Shown piece by piece: positions 26,674 to 35,256 of a DNA stretch of 64,000 bases. The position numbers and the translations under genes are program-made. The notes below the pieces were generated by a model. The model saw nothing but the letters and a program-made list of their open reading frames with translations, did not search any database and was not told where the DNA came from. Each line of letters begins with the position of its first letter. The first letter of the stretch is position 1. The DNA comes from Stigmatella ashevillena (GTDB lineage: Bacteria; Myxococcota; Myxococcia; Myxococcales; Myxococcaceae): NCBI RefSeq assembly GCF_028368975.1, contig NZ_JAQNDM010000002.1, forward strand, positions 8,054,425 through 8,118,424, given 5' to 3'.

Positions 26674-29129
26674 GGCCCGAGCACGGGTTGTTCGCATACG
26701 AGGGCTTCGAGCCCGCGCAGGAGAAGCTGCGCGAGGCGCTGTGCACGCTGGGCAATGGTTATTTCGCCACGCGAGGGGCGGCGCCGGAGGCCGAGGCGGA
26801 CGAGGTGCACTACCCAGGGACGTACCTGGCGGGTGGCTACAACCGGTTGAAGACGGAGCTGGCGGGCCGGGTGGTGGAGAACGAGGACCTGGTCAATCAG
26901 CCCAACTGGTTACCCCTCTGGTTCCGCATCGAGGACGGGGATTGGTTCAACGTGAGCACCGTGAAGGTGTTGGCTTACCGGCAGGTGCTGGACATGGAGC
27001 GGGGGCTGTTGCTGCGCACGGTGTCCTTCGAGGACTCACGGGGCCGACGCACGCGGGTGGACCAGCGGCGCTTCGTGCACATGCGGCACAAACACCTGGC
27101 GGGACAGGAACTGATGCTGGTGCCCGAGAACTGGAGCGGGCGGGTGCAGGTGCGCTCCGCGCTGGATGGGCGAGTGGTCAATGGGGGCGTGCCGCGCTAC
27201 CAGCAGCTCAGCAGCAAGCACCTTCGGCTCGTGATGGCGAAGGAGGTGGACGCGGAGACGCTCCTGCTGGAGGTGGAGACGGTGCAGTCCCGCCTGGGCG
27301 TGGCGGAGGCGGCCCGGACGCGTTTGTACGTGGATGGGCACCGGGCGGAGGCACAGGGGGCCCTGGTCCAGGAGGAGGGCTTTCTCGCGCACGAGTTCAC
27401 CGTGGAGGTGAAGGCGCACCAGCGGCTGGGGGTGGAGAAGGTGGTAGCGCTGTACTCGTCCAAGGATCCTGCGGTGTCCGAGGCCGCGATGGAGGCGCGG
27501 CACGCGGTGAGGTGGGCCCCCGCACGCTTCGACGAGCTGGTGGCCACGCACGTCCAGGCCTGGACGCACCTGTGGAACCGAAGCGATCTGGACCTGGACG
27601 TGGCAGATCCGGACGGGACCCACCGGGCGCTGCGGCTTCACATCTTCCATCTGCTTCAGACCGTTTCGCCGCACACCCTCGACCAGGACGCGGGCGTGCC
27701 CGCCCGGGGATGGCACGGTGAGGCGTACCGGGGTCACATCTTCTGGGATGAGCTGTTCATCTTCCCCTTCCTCAACTTGAGGCTCCCCGCCTTGACGCGG
27801 GCCCTCTTGCGCTACCGCTTCCGGCGGTTGGGGCGAGCGCGCGAGGCCGCGCACGAGGCGGGCTTCCGGGGGGCCATGTTCCCTTGGCAAAGCGGCAGTG
27901 ATGGCAGTGAGGAAAGTCCCCGGGTGCACCTCAATCCGCGCTCGGGACGCTGGCTGCCGGACGAGACGTGGTTGCAGCGGCACATCAATGCCGCGGTGGC
28001 CTACAACATCTGGCAGTACTACCAGGCCACGGACGACTCCGAGTTCCTGTACTTCCACGGGGCGGAGATGCTGTTGGAGTTGGCGCGTTTCTGGGCGAGC
28101 GTGGCCCAGTGGAACCCGCAGTTGCGGCGCTACGAAATCAAGAAGGTGATGGGACCGGATGAGTACCACACGGGGTACCCGGATCAGCCCGAGCCCGGCC
28201 TGAACAACAACACCTACACGAACCTCATGGCGGTCTGGGTCCTGTGCAAGGGCTTGGAGGTGCTGCGGCTGATGCCCAAGGAGCGGCGGGAGGAGCTCCT
28301 CGAGAGCCTGGAACTGGAACCCTCAGAGCTGGCGCACTGGGAGGACGTGAGCCGAAAGATGCGGCTGGTGTTCCATGAGGACGGCGTCCTCAGCCAGTTC
28401 GAGGGTTATGAGCAGCTCCAGGAGTTCGACTGGGAGGCGTACCGCGCGCGCTACGGGGACATCCAACGGCTGGATCGCATCCTGGAGGCAGAAGGGGATT
28501 CGCCCAACCGCTACAAGCTGTCGAAGCAGGCGGATGTGTTGATGCTGTTCTACCTGCTCTCCTCTGAGGAGTTGAAGGAACTCTTCGAGCGGTTGGGGTA
28601 CCCCTTCGACCTGGAGATGATCCCGAAGACGGTCGACTACTACCTCCAGCGCACCTCGCATGGCTCGACGCTGAGTGGGGTGGTGCACTCCTGGGTGCTG
28701 GCCCGCAGTGACCGGCCCCGCTCCTGGAAGCTGTTCATCGAGGCGCTGCAGAGCGACATCTCGGATGTTCAGGGGGGAACGACCCAGGAGGGCATCCACC
28801 TGGGGGCCATGGCCGGGACGGTGGATCTCATGCAGCGCGCCTATACGGGCATCGAGATGCGCGGGGAACGGTTGCACTTCAATCCCAACCTGCCGGAGGG
28901 CATGAGGCGTCTGAAGTTCTCGTTGCGTTACCGCAGGCACCTGCTGGACGTGGAGATCACCCCCGAGACGCTGGTGCTCGTCAGCCGCTGGGACGCCCAG
29001 GGGCCGCTGAAAGTGGCCGTGCGAGGCGCGCACCACCTGCTACGGCCCTCCGAAACACGCCGGTTCCACCTCTCCCAGAAGTCATCCTGGGAGCCAGTGG
29101 AAGGGGCAGGCATGCGCCCACAGGGGTGA
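26670..29129 (+). CDS. glycoside hydrolase family 65 (trehalose phosphorylase-like)
   Basis: 819 residues, soluble. GH65 N-terminal beta-sandwich (FEPAQEKLREALCTLGNGYFATRGAAPEAEADEVHYPGTYLAGGYNRL, about 8-260) followed by the (alpha/alpha)6 barrel with GWHGEAYRGHIFWDELFIFPF, YRFRRLGRAREAAHEAGFRGAMFPWQSGSDG and the general-acid Glu498 in VMGPDEYHTGY. HGSTLSGVVHSWVLAR matches the phosphate-binding region of GH65 phosphorylases. Coupling to the beta-phosphoglucomutase domain upstream favours a phosphorylase releasing beta-glucose-1-phosphate from trehalose (or its phosphate) over a hydrolase. This specificity is inference. Confidence 0.92.
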   Translation: MRPEHGLFAYEGFEPAQEKLREALCTLGNGYFATRGAAPEAEADEVHYPGTYLAGGYNRLKTELAGRVVENEDLVNQPNWLPLWFRIEDGDWFNVSTVKVLAYRQVLDMERGLLLRTVSFEDSRGRRTRVDQRRFVHMRHKHLAGQELMLVPENWSGRVQVRSALDGRVVNGGVPRYQQLSSKHLRLVMAKEVDAETLLLEVETVQSRLGVAEAARTRLYVDGHRAEAQGALVQEEGFLAHEFTVEVKAHQRLGVEKVVALYSSKDPAVSEAAMEARHAVRWAPARFDELVATHVQAWTHLWNRSDLDLDVADPDGTHRALRLHIFHLLQTVSPHTLDQDAGVPARGWHGEAYRGHIFWDELFIFPFLNLRLPALTRALLRYRFRRLGRAREAAHEAGFRGAMFPWQSGSDGSEESPRVHLNPRSGRWLPDETWLQRHINAAVAYNIWQYYQATDDSEFLYFHGAEMLLELARFWASVAQWNPQLRRYEIKKVMGPDEYHTGYPDQPEPGLNNNTYTNLMAVWVLCKGLEVLRLMPKERREELLESLELEPSELAHWEDVSRKMRLVFHEDGVLSQFEGYEQLQEFDWEAYRARYGDIQRLDRILEAEGDSPNRYKLSKQADVLMLFYLLSSEELKELFERLGYPFDLEMIPKTVDYYLQRTSHGSTLSGVVHSWVLARSDRPRSWKLFIEALQSDISDVQGGTTQEGIHLGAMAGTVDLMQRAYTGIEMRGERLHFNPNLPEGMRRLKFSLRYRRHLLDVEITPETLVLVSRWDAQGPLKVAVRGAHHLLRPSETRRFHLSQKSSWEPVEGAGMRPQG

Positions 29130-29146
29130 GGAGGGCCTCTCTCTCG

Positions 29147-29932
29147 TCAAGGCCCCTGGGAAGGGGCGTGCAGCACCTTGCGCAGGAACTCCCGGGTGCG
29201 GGGCTGCGAGGGCTGGGTGAAGACCACCGAGGGAGGGCCTTGCTCCAGGATCCGGCCCTCTTCCAGCACGATGATGCGGTGGGCCACCTCGCGGGCGAAA
29301 CCCATCTCGTGGGTGACCACCAGCATGGTCATCCCTTCCTGGGCGAGCCCTTGCATGACCTGGAGTACCTCGTCAGCCAGCTCGGGATCGAGCGCGGAAG
29401 TGGCCTCATCGAAGAGCATCACTTCCGGCTCCATGGCCATCGCCCGGGCGATGGCCACCCGCTGCTGCTGACCCCCCGAGAGGCGGACCGGGTACTCGTC
29501 CTTCCGGTCGAGCAGTTCCACGCGCTCCAGCAACCGCAGGCCCAGCGCTTCGGCTCGTGCCCGGGGCATCCCCTTCACCCGCATGGGCGCCTCGATGACG
29601 TTGCCCAGTGCCGTCATATGAGGGAACAGGTTGAAGCGCTGGAAGACCATGCCAACACGGGTCCGCTGAAGATCCACTTCAGCCTCGGGACGCGCCACCA
29701 GCCGTCCGTCCTTCTCTTGCCTGCCCAGCAGCTCGCCCCGGAGCCAGACGCGCCCCTGGGTGGGCACCTCCAGGTAGTTGAGGCAGCGCAACAACGTGGA
29801 CTTGCCACAGCCGCTGGGGCCAATCAGGACGACGACCTCCCCGCGAGCCACCTCCAGATCGATGCCCCGGAGGACCTCGCGCGGACCGAACGACTTGCGC
29901 AGGCCTTCCACGCGGATGATGGGCTCACTCAT
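29147..29932 (-). CDS. polar amino-acid ABC transporter, ATPase subunit
   Basis: 261 residues, GlnQ/HisP type. Walker A GPSGCGKST, Q-loop VFQRFNLFPHMTALGNV, signature LSGGQQQRVAIARAMAM, Walker B VMLFDEATSALD and H-loop VVTHEMGFAREVA are intact. The FNLFPH sequence after the Q-loop is diagnostic of polar amino-acid importers. The ATG at 29932 overlaps the permease stop (ATGA), so translation is coupled. It acts with the upstream fused binding protein/permease. Confidence 0.96.
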   Translation of the reverse strand: MSEPIIRVEGLRKSFGPREVLRGIDLEVARGEVVVLIGPSGCGKSTLLRCLNYLEVPTQGRVWLRGELLGRQEKDGRLVARPEAEVDLQRTRVGMVFQRFNLFPHMTALGNVIEAPMRVKGMPRARAEALGLRLLERVELLDRKDEYPVRLSGGQQQRVAIARAMAMEPEVMLFDEATSALDPELADEVLQVMQGLAQEGMTMLVVTHEMGFAREVAHRIIVLEEGRILEQGPPSVVFTQPSQPRTREFLRKVLHAPSQGP

Positions 29933-31380
29933 GTTCCACGGGCCTCCAGCCGCCGCTCCAGCCGTTGGGCCAGGGCCGACAGCGCGGCCACGATGATGAG
30001 GTAGCCGATCGCCGCCCACGCGTACACCTCCGGACGCAGGTACGTTCCCGCGAGCTGCTTCGTCTCGTAGAGCATCTCCGGCAAGGCGATGACCATGACG
30101 AGGGAGGTGTCCTTGGAGAGCGCCGCCAGCTCGTTCACGAGGGGCGGGATGAGGCGGCGAAACGTCTGCGGCAGGACGACGCGGCGCATGGCCAGCTCGT
30201 GGCTCATCCCGAGTGCTCGCGCCGCTTCCATCTGTCCCTTGTCGATGGATTCGATGGCGGCCCGGAAGATCTCCGCGATGTAGGCCGCGGCGTTGAGCGA
30301 GAGCGCGATGATGCCCGCGGCCATGGGTCCCATCCGGATGCCCGCGACGATGGGCAGCGCGAAGAAGATGAAGAGCAATTGCAGCAGCAGCGGCGTCCCC
30401 CGGAACAGGGTGATGTAGGCCACCGCCATCCCTCGAAGCACCGCCCGGCGGGAGATGCGTGCCAGCGCCACGAGCATCCCCCAGGCGATGCCGAGCCCAC
30501 CGGCCCCCAGCGTGAGCTGGAGCGTCACCCCGAGGCCTTGGAGCACCCGGGGCAGCACCACCTCGCGGGAGAATGTCCAAAAGCCCTGGGGCTTCACGGT
30601 CTGGCCCAGCTCTGCCCCGAACCACCGCTCGGAGAGCCGTTTCTGCTCCCCACTGTCCCGGATGTCCTGCAACGCCCGGGTGAGCGCGGCGGTCAAGTCG
30701 GGGGCTTTCTTGTCGATGGCGATGCCGATGGGCTCCGCGTCCAGCGCCTTGCCGGTCATGACGAACGTGTCATCCCGGCGCGAGAAGAACAGGCCGACCG
30801 GCTCGTCGATGACGATGACGTCGGCCTGGCCCGCTTTCACCGCGCTGAAGCACTCGGTGGCCCCTGGAAATGGGCGGATCTCCCGCACGTGGATGCCCCG
30901 TTTCTGGAGTCCCTCCACCCATCGCTGGGAAGTCGTATTGGTCTGCACCGCGACGCGGTGGCCCGCGAGCTCTTGCTCGGTGCGGATGCTCTGGCCACGG
31001 GGGGTGACGAAGACCTGGGACAAGCGCGCGTACTCGATGAAGTCGACCTGCTGCTGGCGCTCGGGGGTGATGTTCATCGAGGAGACGATGATGTCGTAGC
31101 GGCCCGAGGTGAGCCCCGCGAGGATGCCGTCCCAGTCCATGACGATGAACTGCGCGGTCACGCCCAGCCGGCGGGCCAGTTCCCGGGAGAGATCGACGTC
31201 AAAGCCCACGGGCTGACCGTTCTCCAGGAACTCCATGGGAGGGTAGGTGGCGTCGATGGCCACCCGAAGCACTCCCGCGGCGCGGATTCGCTCCAGCTCT
31301 CCGGCCGGGGCCGGTTCGGCGAGCATGGGCAGGAGTGCCCCCAAGAGACACAAGACCGCGGCGGCACTCCCGCTTTTCAA
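29929..31380 (-). CDS. fused substrate-binding protein and permease of a polar amino-acid ABC transporter
   Basis: 483 residues. Signal/first helix MKSGSAAAVLCLLGALLPMLAEPAPA; SBP_bac_3 domain about 28-255 (LRVAIDATYPPMEFLENGQPVGFDVDLSRELARRLGV, GRYDIIVSSMNITPERQQQVDF, GATECFSAVKAGQADVIVID). This is fused to a HisM/GlnP-type permease about 265-480 with GVTLQLTLGAGGLGIAWG, TLFRGTPLLLQLLFIFFALP and the EAA loop EAARALGMSHELAMRRVVLPQTFRRLIPPL that docks the ATPase. The start appears to be TTG at 31380; GGAGGG is rather far upstream (11 nt). SBP-permease fusions tether the receptor to its channel, as in GlnPQ of lactic bacteria. Substrate is probably Glu/Gln/Asp/His class; not resolved. Confidence 0.94.
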   Translation of the reverse strand: MKSGSAAAVLCLLGALLPMLAEPAPAGELERIRAAGVLRVAIDATYPPMEFLENGQPVGFDVDLSRELARRLGVTAQFIVMDWDGILAGLTSGRYDIIVSSMNITPERQQQVDFIEYARLSQVFVTPRGQSIRTEQELAGHRVAVQTNTTSQRWVEGLQKRGIHVREIRPFPGATECFSAVKAGQADVIVIDEPVGLFFSRRDDTFVMTGKALDAEPIGIAIDKKAPDLTAALTRALQDIRDSGEQKRLSERWFGAELGQTVKPQGFWTFSREVVLPRVLQGLGVTLQLTLGAGGLGIAWGMLVALARISRRAVLRGMAVAYITLFRGTPLLLQLLFIFFALPIVAGIRMGPMAAGIIALSLNAAAYIAEIFRAAIESIDKGQMEAARALGMSHELAMRRVVLPQTFRRLIPPLVNELAALSKDTSLVMVIALPEMLYETKQLAGTYLRPEVYAWAAIGYLIIVAALSALAQRLERRLEARGT

Positions 31381-31408
31381 AATGGAAGAATCCCTCCAGA
31401 GAAGCGCT

Positions 31409-31630
31409 TTAAGACTTCTTGGCGGCTTCCTCCATCTTTTTGCGCAGGCTCAAGGGGCGCATGTCCGTCCACACCTCCTTGATGTACGCCAGGCACTCGT
31501 CCTTGCTGCCCGCCTTGCCCGCGTCTTTCCAGCCGAGGGCATTCTCGCGGTCCGTCGGCCAGATGGAGTACTGCTCTTCGTGGTTGACCACGACCTTGTA
31601 ACGGGTGGTGTCTTCGCGTTCGTCGCTCAT
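31409..31630 (-). CDS. MbtH-like protein (stand-alone)
   Basis: 73 residues. The family signature is present: [13 protein letters not shown], then [18 protein letters not shown]. The usual Pro before xGW is Ala here (NALGW). MbtH-like proteins bind and activate adenylation domains of nonribosomal peptide synthetases. No NRPS gene lies in this window, so it probably serves clusters elsewhere in trans. The ATG at 31630 gives [16 protein letters not shown], a natural start. It sits between the ABC transporter (28 bp) and a flippase-like gene on the same strand. Confidence 0.95.
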   Translation of the reverse strand: MSDEREDTTRYKVVVNHEEQYSIWPTDRENALGWKDAGKAGSKDECLAYIKEVWTDMRPLSLRKKMEEAAKKS

Positions 31631-31689
31631 CCAGCCATTGCACCCCGTGAGCCCCCTGGGAGGCAACATGTACGTGAGGCCATCTGGCG

Positions 31690-32721
31690 TCAGCCGGTGT
31701 GTTGCTTGGGAGAATCACTCCATTTCAACAGGAACAGCCCCATGGGCAGGGGCAGCCAGAGGGTGAAACCGCGCAGCAGCAACACCCCCGCAAGCGCGGC
31801 TTCCACCGGAACGCCGAAGAAGCTGAGCATGCCCACGGCGGCGGGCTCGAAGGTGCCCACCCCTCCCGGAAGGATGGACACCGTCTCCGCCACGGAGGCG
31901 AGCAGGTAGCTGACGAGGGCACTCTCCAACGCGAGCTGCTCGCCAATCGCCCGGAGCGTGGCGACGAGGGTCGCGGCATCGAGGACGAAGACGGTCAGGG
32001 TGCACAGGGTGGCTTCGGCGAGCAGGCGGGGGTTGCGCAGCAGCCCGGGCGGGACTTCGGAGAGGGCGCGCAGCAACGCCTCGAGGCCCGGCACGCGCCG
32101 GGTCCATGCGCCCGGGGGGCGGCTCCGGCGGCGCGTCAGCAGCAGGAGGGCCACGGGGACGATGGCGAGCACGACGGCGAAGGCGGTCACGAGCCACCGC
32201 ATCAGGTCCGTCACCTGATGGCGTGACCAGAGAAACAGCATGCTGGCGCCCAGCGCGATGGCCTGGGCCGCGTAGAGGCTCAACGTGGTGACGAGCACGG
32301 AGGCCGCGGCGGCCCCGGCGGAGGCACCCCGCTTGCGCAATCCCCGGGCGACCACCAGCGAGCCCCCGATGCCACCGCTGGGGACGAGCTGATCAAAGGC
32401 CAGCTTCATCAGCGCCAACCGGGCCAGGGCGAGCACCGGCGTGTGGATTCCCGTGCGCAAGAGCACGCGCTTCCAGAGAAAGGCCGTGCTCAGGTACGTC
32501 CCCGCCTGGAGCGCCAGCGCCACCAGCAGCCAGGTGGGCTGCGCATGAAGAAAGAGCTGGCCGAGCTTGCGCTCCTCCGAGGGCCGCGTGAGCACGAAGA
32601 GAAAGAAAGCCGCCAGCAGCAGAAATCCTGGGACCCACCGCCAGCGCTTCCGGCCGGTGAGTGACGGCGGCGCCGCAAGCACCTCTTTCGCGTCCACTTC
32701 CCCGGAGACCTCCGTTCCCAC
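31690..32721 (-). CDS. UPF0104/LPG-synthase transmembrane-domain family protein
   Basis: 343 residues with about eight membrane helices ([103 protein letters not shown]). The family fingerprints are [26 protein letters not shown] and [24 protein letters not shown]. It lacks the C-terminal aminoacyl-transfer domain of MprF, so it matches the flippase-like half only. Role in lipid or glycan translocation is by family. GTG start at 32721 follows an AGGAGG-rich leader. Confidence 0.85.
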   Translation of the reverse strand: MGTEVSGEVDAKEVLAAPPSLTGRKRWRWVPGFLLLAAFFLFVLTRPSEERKLGQLFLHAQPTWLLVALALQAGTYLSTAFLWKRVLLRTGIHTPVLALARLALMKLAFDQLVPSGGIGGSLVVARGLRKRGASAGAAAASVLVTTLSLYAAQAIALGASMLFLWSRHQVTDLMRWLVTAFAVVLAIVPVALLLLTRRRSRPPGAWTRRVPGLEALLRALSEVPPGLLRNPRLLAEATLCTLTVFVLDAATLVATLRAIGEQLALESALVSYLLASVAETVSILPGGVGTFEPAAVGMLSFFGVPVEAALAGVLLLRGFTLWLPLPMGLFLLKWSDSPKQHTG

Positions 32722-33042
32722 CCCTCTCTCCTCCTGCCGAAAACCCCGAGGCTTGCCCTCCGGCCAGGCGAAATGTTTCCCAGCAGAATCTGGCCTCGCC
32801 CTCGCCGCCGTGCACCGTGGCGCAGAGCATGGGAAGGGACCAAAGGCCGGCTGGCTGCACGCCGACCAACCATGACGCGCTGGGTCGCACCGTCATACCC
32901 CATCCGACCGGTCGGTCAGCGATTGTGAAGTCACTTTCACTGGCAGCTTGCTTCGATTTGTGAGATAGGGGAGACGAACTGCGTCTTAGAAGGGCGTGGT
33001 CCGCGGCCCAATTCATGAGGCCGGCAAGAAAGAAGAAGAGTA
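32722..33042. other. intergenic control region between the flippase-like gene and csp
   Basis: 321 bases without a credible gene. It holds the divergent leaders of the flippase-like gene (minus) and the cold-shock gene (plus) and a perfect 12-bp palindrome at 32904-32915. A GTGAA...TTCAC repeat lies just after it. The 3' 100 bases would form the cold-shock mRNA leader. Confidence 0.7.
32904..32915. promoter_or_regulatory. TetR-type palindromic operator
   Basis: CCGACCGGTCGG is a perfect 12-bp palindrome of the kind bound by many TetR/AcrR regulators. It lies 128 bp before the cold-shock start and 183 bp before the flippase-like start. No TetR gene is in this window. Confidence 0.45.
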
Positions 33043-33246
33043 ATGGCAACTGGTACCGTGAAGTGGTTCAACGACGCGAAGGGCTTTGGGTTCATCACGC
33101 AGGACGGCGGGGGCGAGGATCTCTTCTGCCACCACACTGCGATTCAGACCCAGGGCTTCCGCAGCCTGCAGGAAGGCCAGAAGGTGGAGTTCGACGTGGC
33201 CCGCGGCCCCAAGGGCCTCCAGGCGCAGAACGTCCGCCCGGTCTAA
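33043..33246 (+). CDS. cold-shock domain protein (CspA family)
   Basis: 67 residues, a single cold-shock domain. RNP1 is KGFGFIT and RNP2 is DLFCHHTAI, with Cys-His instead of the more common [23 protein letters not shown] and [20 protein letters not shown] are otherwise textbook. The protein binds single-stranded RNA/DNA as a chaperone. A purine-rich AGAAGAAGAG leader serves as ribosome site. A good rho-independent terminator follows at 33272-33302. Confidence 0.96.
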   Translation: MATGTVKWFNDAKGFGFITQDGGGEDLFCHHTAIQTQGFRSLQEGQKVEFDVARGPKGLQAQNVRPV

Positions 33247-33271
33247 AGAGCGCTCGTTCGACTCAATTCAA

Positions 33272-33302
33272 GGCTCGGTCCCTCTGGGGGCCGGGCTTTT
33301 TT
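33272..33302 (+). terminator. rho-independent terminator of the cold-shock gene
   Basis: GGCTCGGTCCC pairs with GGGGCCGGGCT (two G-U pairs) around a short loop and is followed directly by six Ts (33297-33302). Confidence 0.85.
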
Positions 33303-33415
33303 CATTTCAGGCACCGCGAGCGAGCGTGCGGGCCGCAGGGGAGACTGGAGTCTCCGGGCGTGAACTCCCACCTTCCTGGGGCCGCCTGTCACGGCTCCTT
33401 GCACAGGGAGGTTCC

Positions 33416-33985
33416 ATGTTCCGCCCTCGCCCGGTGGTTGTTCCCCTGCTGATGCTGGTCTTTACCGCCTGCGCGAGCATCGAGACTCGCACGGATTATG
33501 ATCCTGGCTCCGTGGAGAGGCTGACTGGGTACCGCACCTATGCTTGGTTGCCTTCACCTCAAACGCAAACCACACAAGTTTACAATCCCATTGTCGAATC
33601 GCGGGTTCGGTCCGCCGTGGAGAAAGAACTTCAATCACGCGGCTATCAAGAGGTCTCTCAAAACCCAGACTTCACGATTGGATGGCATGGCGCCATTGAT
33701 CAGAAGTTGGATGTGCAGACCGTGGACCAGTACTACGGCTACGCCTGGGATCCTTGGTACTCGCCCTTCTATCTGGGCCCCGCGGTGCCCGAGACGCGCG
33801 TCCGGGAGTACCAGGAGGGCACGCTCATCCTCGATTTCATCGATGCGGCCAGCAACAAGCTGGTCTGGCGCGGTACAGCCCAGGCCGAGCTGAAGGAATC
33901 GGCTTCCGCCAGCAAGCGCCAGGAGCGGCTCAACAAGGCCGTTCACGACATGCTCAAAGACTTTCCACCCAAGTCGAAGAAGTAG
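33416..33985 (+). CDS. DUF4136 lipoprotein
   Basis: 189 residues. Lipobox in MFRPRPVVVPLLMLVFTACAS (Cys19) preceded by a strong AGGGAGG. The DUF4136 fold is recognisable: YDPGSVERLTGYRTYAWLPSP, then NPIVESRVRSAVEKELQSRGYQEVSQNPDFTIGWHGA, EGTLILDFIDAASNKLVWRGTAQAEL and a C-terminal lysine tail FPPKSKK. Outer-membrane lipoprotein of unknown role. Its last 32 bases overlap the 3' end of the convergent P450 gene. Confidence 0.9.
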   Translation: MFRPRPVVVPLLMLVFTACASIETRTDYDPGSVERLTGYRTYAWLPSPQTQTTQVYNPIVESRVRSAVEKELQSRGYQEVSQNPDFTIGWHGAIDQKLDVQTVDQYYGYAWDPWYSPFYLGPAVPETRVREYQEGTLILDFIDAASNKLVWRGTAQAELKESASASKRQERLNKAVHDMLKDFPPKSKK

Positions 33986-35183
33986 CCCCGGCTTGCGCCC
34001 CCGCGCGTGTGAGCCCGAGCGGGAGGGCATGGGGGCTGCGCACCGTGAGGGATTTGTTCCAGGTGAGATCCGCCGGGAGCAGGGAGAAACCCTCGAAGCG
34101 GGAGAGCAACGCCTCCAATCCCAGATGCGCCTGCATCCGTGCGAGCGGCGCACCCAGGCATGTGTGAGCGTCCCGTCCGAAGGCCAGGGAGGGTTGCTCC
34201 CGGTGAAGGATGAAGCGATCTGCCTCGGGGTAGCGGCGCTCATCCCTCCCTGCGGAGCCTGTCAGGGCGAGCACCCCGGCGCCTTTGGGGATCGTCACCC
34301 CGGAGAGCTCTACCTCCTCCAAGGTGGTCCGCAGGATGCCGTGGGAGGGAGGATCATAGCGGAGCAACTCCTCGATGAACCGGGGCAGCAAGAGGGTGTC
34401 CGCGCGCAGTTGGGCGAGCAACTCCGGCTGGTTCGCGAGGAGGATGAGTCCATTGGCCAGCAGGGGCACGGTGGTCTCGAGCCCAGCGGCCAGCAAGAGG
34501 GTCAAAAGCTCGACCCGCTCTCGATCGGTGGGCGTCTGCCCAGGCAACTCGTCGCGCAGCATCGCGGAGACCAGATCCTCCGAGGGTGCTTTGCGGCGCT
34601 CCTCGATGAGGTGGCTCAGGTGGCCCGTCATGCGCGTCACGGTGTGGCGGATACGAAGGGCATCCTCGGAAGGAACCTTGGGAAGGATGCAGGCGAAGTC
34701 GTCCGACCAGTTCTTGAACAGCCGGTAGTCCGACGCCTCCAACCCGAGCAGCTCGCTCAGGACGAGGGCCGACAAGGGCAGGGCGAAGGAGGCGATGAAG
34801 TCGGTGCTTCCTTGCGCGAGGAGTTCGTCCGAGAGGGCGTTCGCGATCTGCCTCACCCGGGGTTCCATCCGCTGGAGGGCCGTGGGATGGAAAGCGCTCC
34901 GCATCCAGGTTCGGAGGGGCGCGTGCTCTGGACCCTCGAGGGCGGCCATCGCGTGGGCAAGCGGGTTGTAGCCCAACCACGTCGGCTCCCAGACCGCCCG
35001 GATGCCCTCGGCGGAGAAGAGCAGCGGGTTGTCGAGGACGAAGAGGACGTCCTCGTACCGAGAGATGGCCCAGAGCCCCGAGGGCTCGACCTGCGTCACC
35101 GGGCTGTGGCGGCGCAGCTCGGCATAGCCTGGATAGGGGTTGGCCCGGAAATCATCGGACAGGATGTTCACACGTCGCGTCAT
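33954..35183 (-). CDS. cytochrome P450
   Basis: 409 residues, soluble bacterial class. I-helix oxygen-binding motif AGLETT, K-helix ExxR in EELLRYDPPSHGILRTT, and the haem loop LAFGRDAHTCLGAPLARM with proximal Cys near 342. The second Gly of the usual F-G-x-G-x-H-x-C-x-G is Asp here (F-G-R-D-A-H-T-C-L-G). DERRYPEADRFILHR gives the conserved meander. Start is the ATG at 35183 (a GTG lies one codon upstream). No ferredoxin or biosynthetic genes are adjacent. Substrate unknown. Confidence 0.94.
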   Translation of the reverse strand: MTRRVNILSDDFRANPYPGYAELRRHSPVTQVEPSGLWAISRYEDVLFVLDNPLLFSAEGIRAVWEPTWLGYNPLAHAMAALEGPEHAPLRTWMRSAFHPTALQRMEPRVRQIANALSDELLAQGSTDFIASFALPLSALVLSELLGLEASDYRLFKNWSDDFACILPKVPSEDALRIRHTVTRMTGHLSHLIEERRKAPSEDLVSAMLRDELPGQTPTDRERVELLTLLLAAGLETTVPLLANGLILLANQPELLAQLRADTLLLPRFIEELLRYDPPSHGILRTTLEEVELSGVTIPKGAGVLALTGSAGRDERRYPEADRFILHREQPSLAFGRDAHTCLGAPLARMQAHLGLEALLSRFEGFSLLPADLTWNKSLTVRSPHALPLGLTRAGAQAGATSSTWVESL

Positions 35184-35256
35184 CACTGTTTTCCCACGGG
35201 GGCTCGCCGGTGAACGGAGGCCGCGAATTCAACGCCCGAAAACCCTTCGTGGGGGG

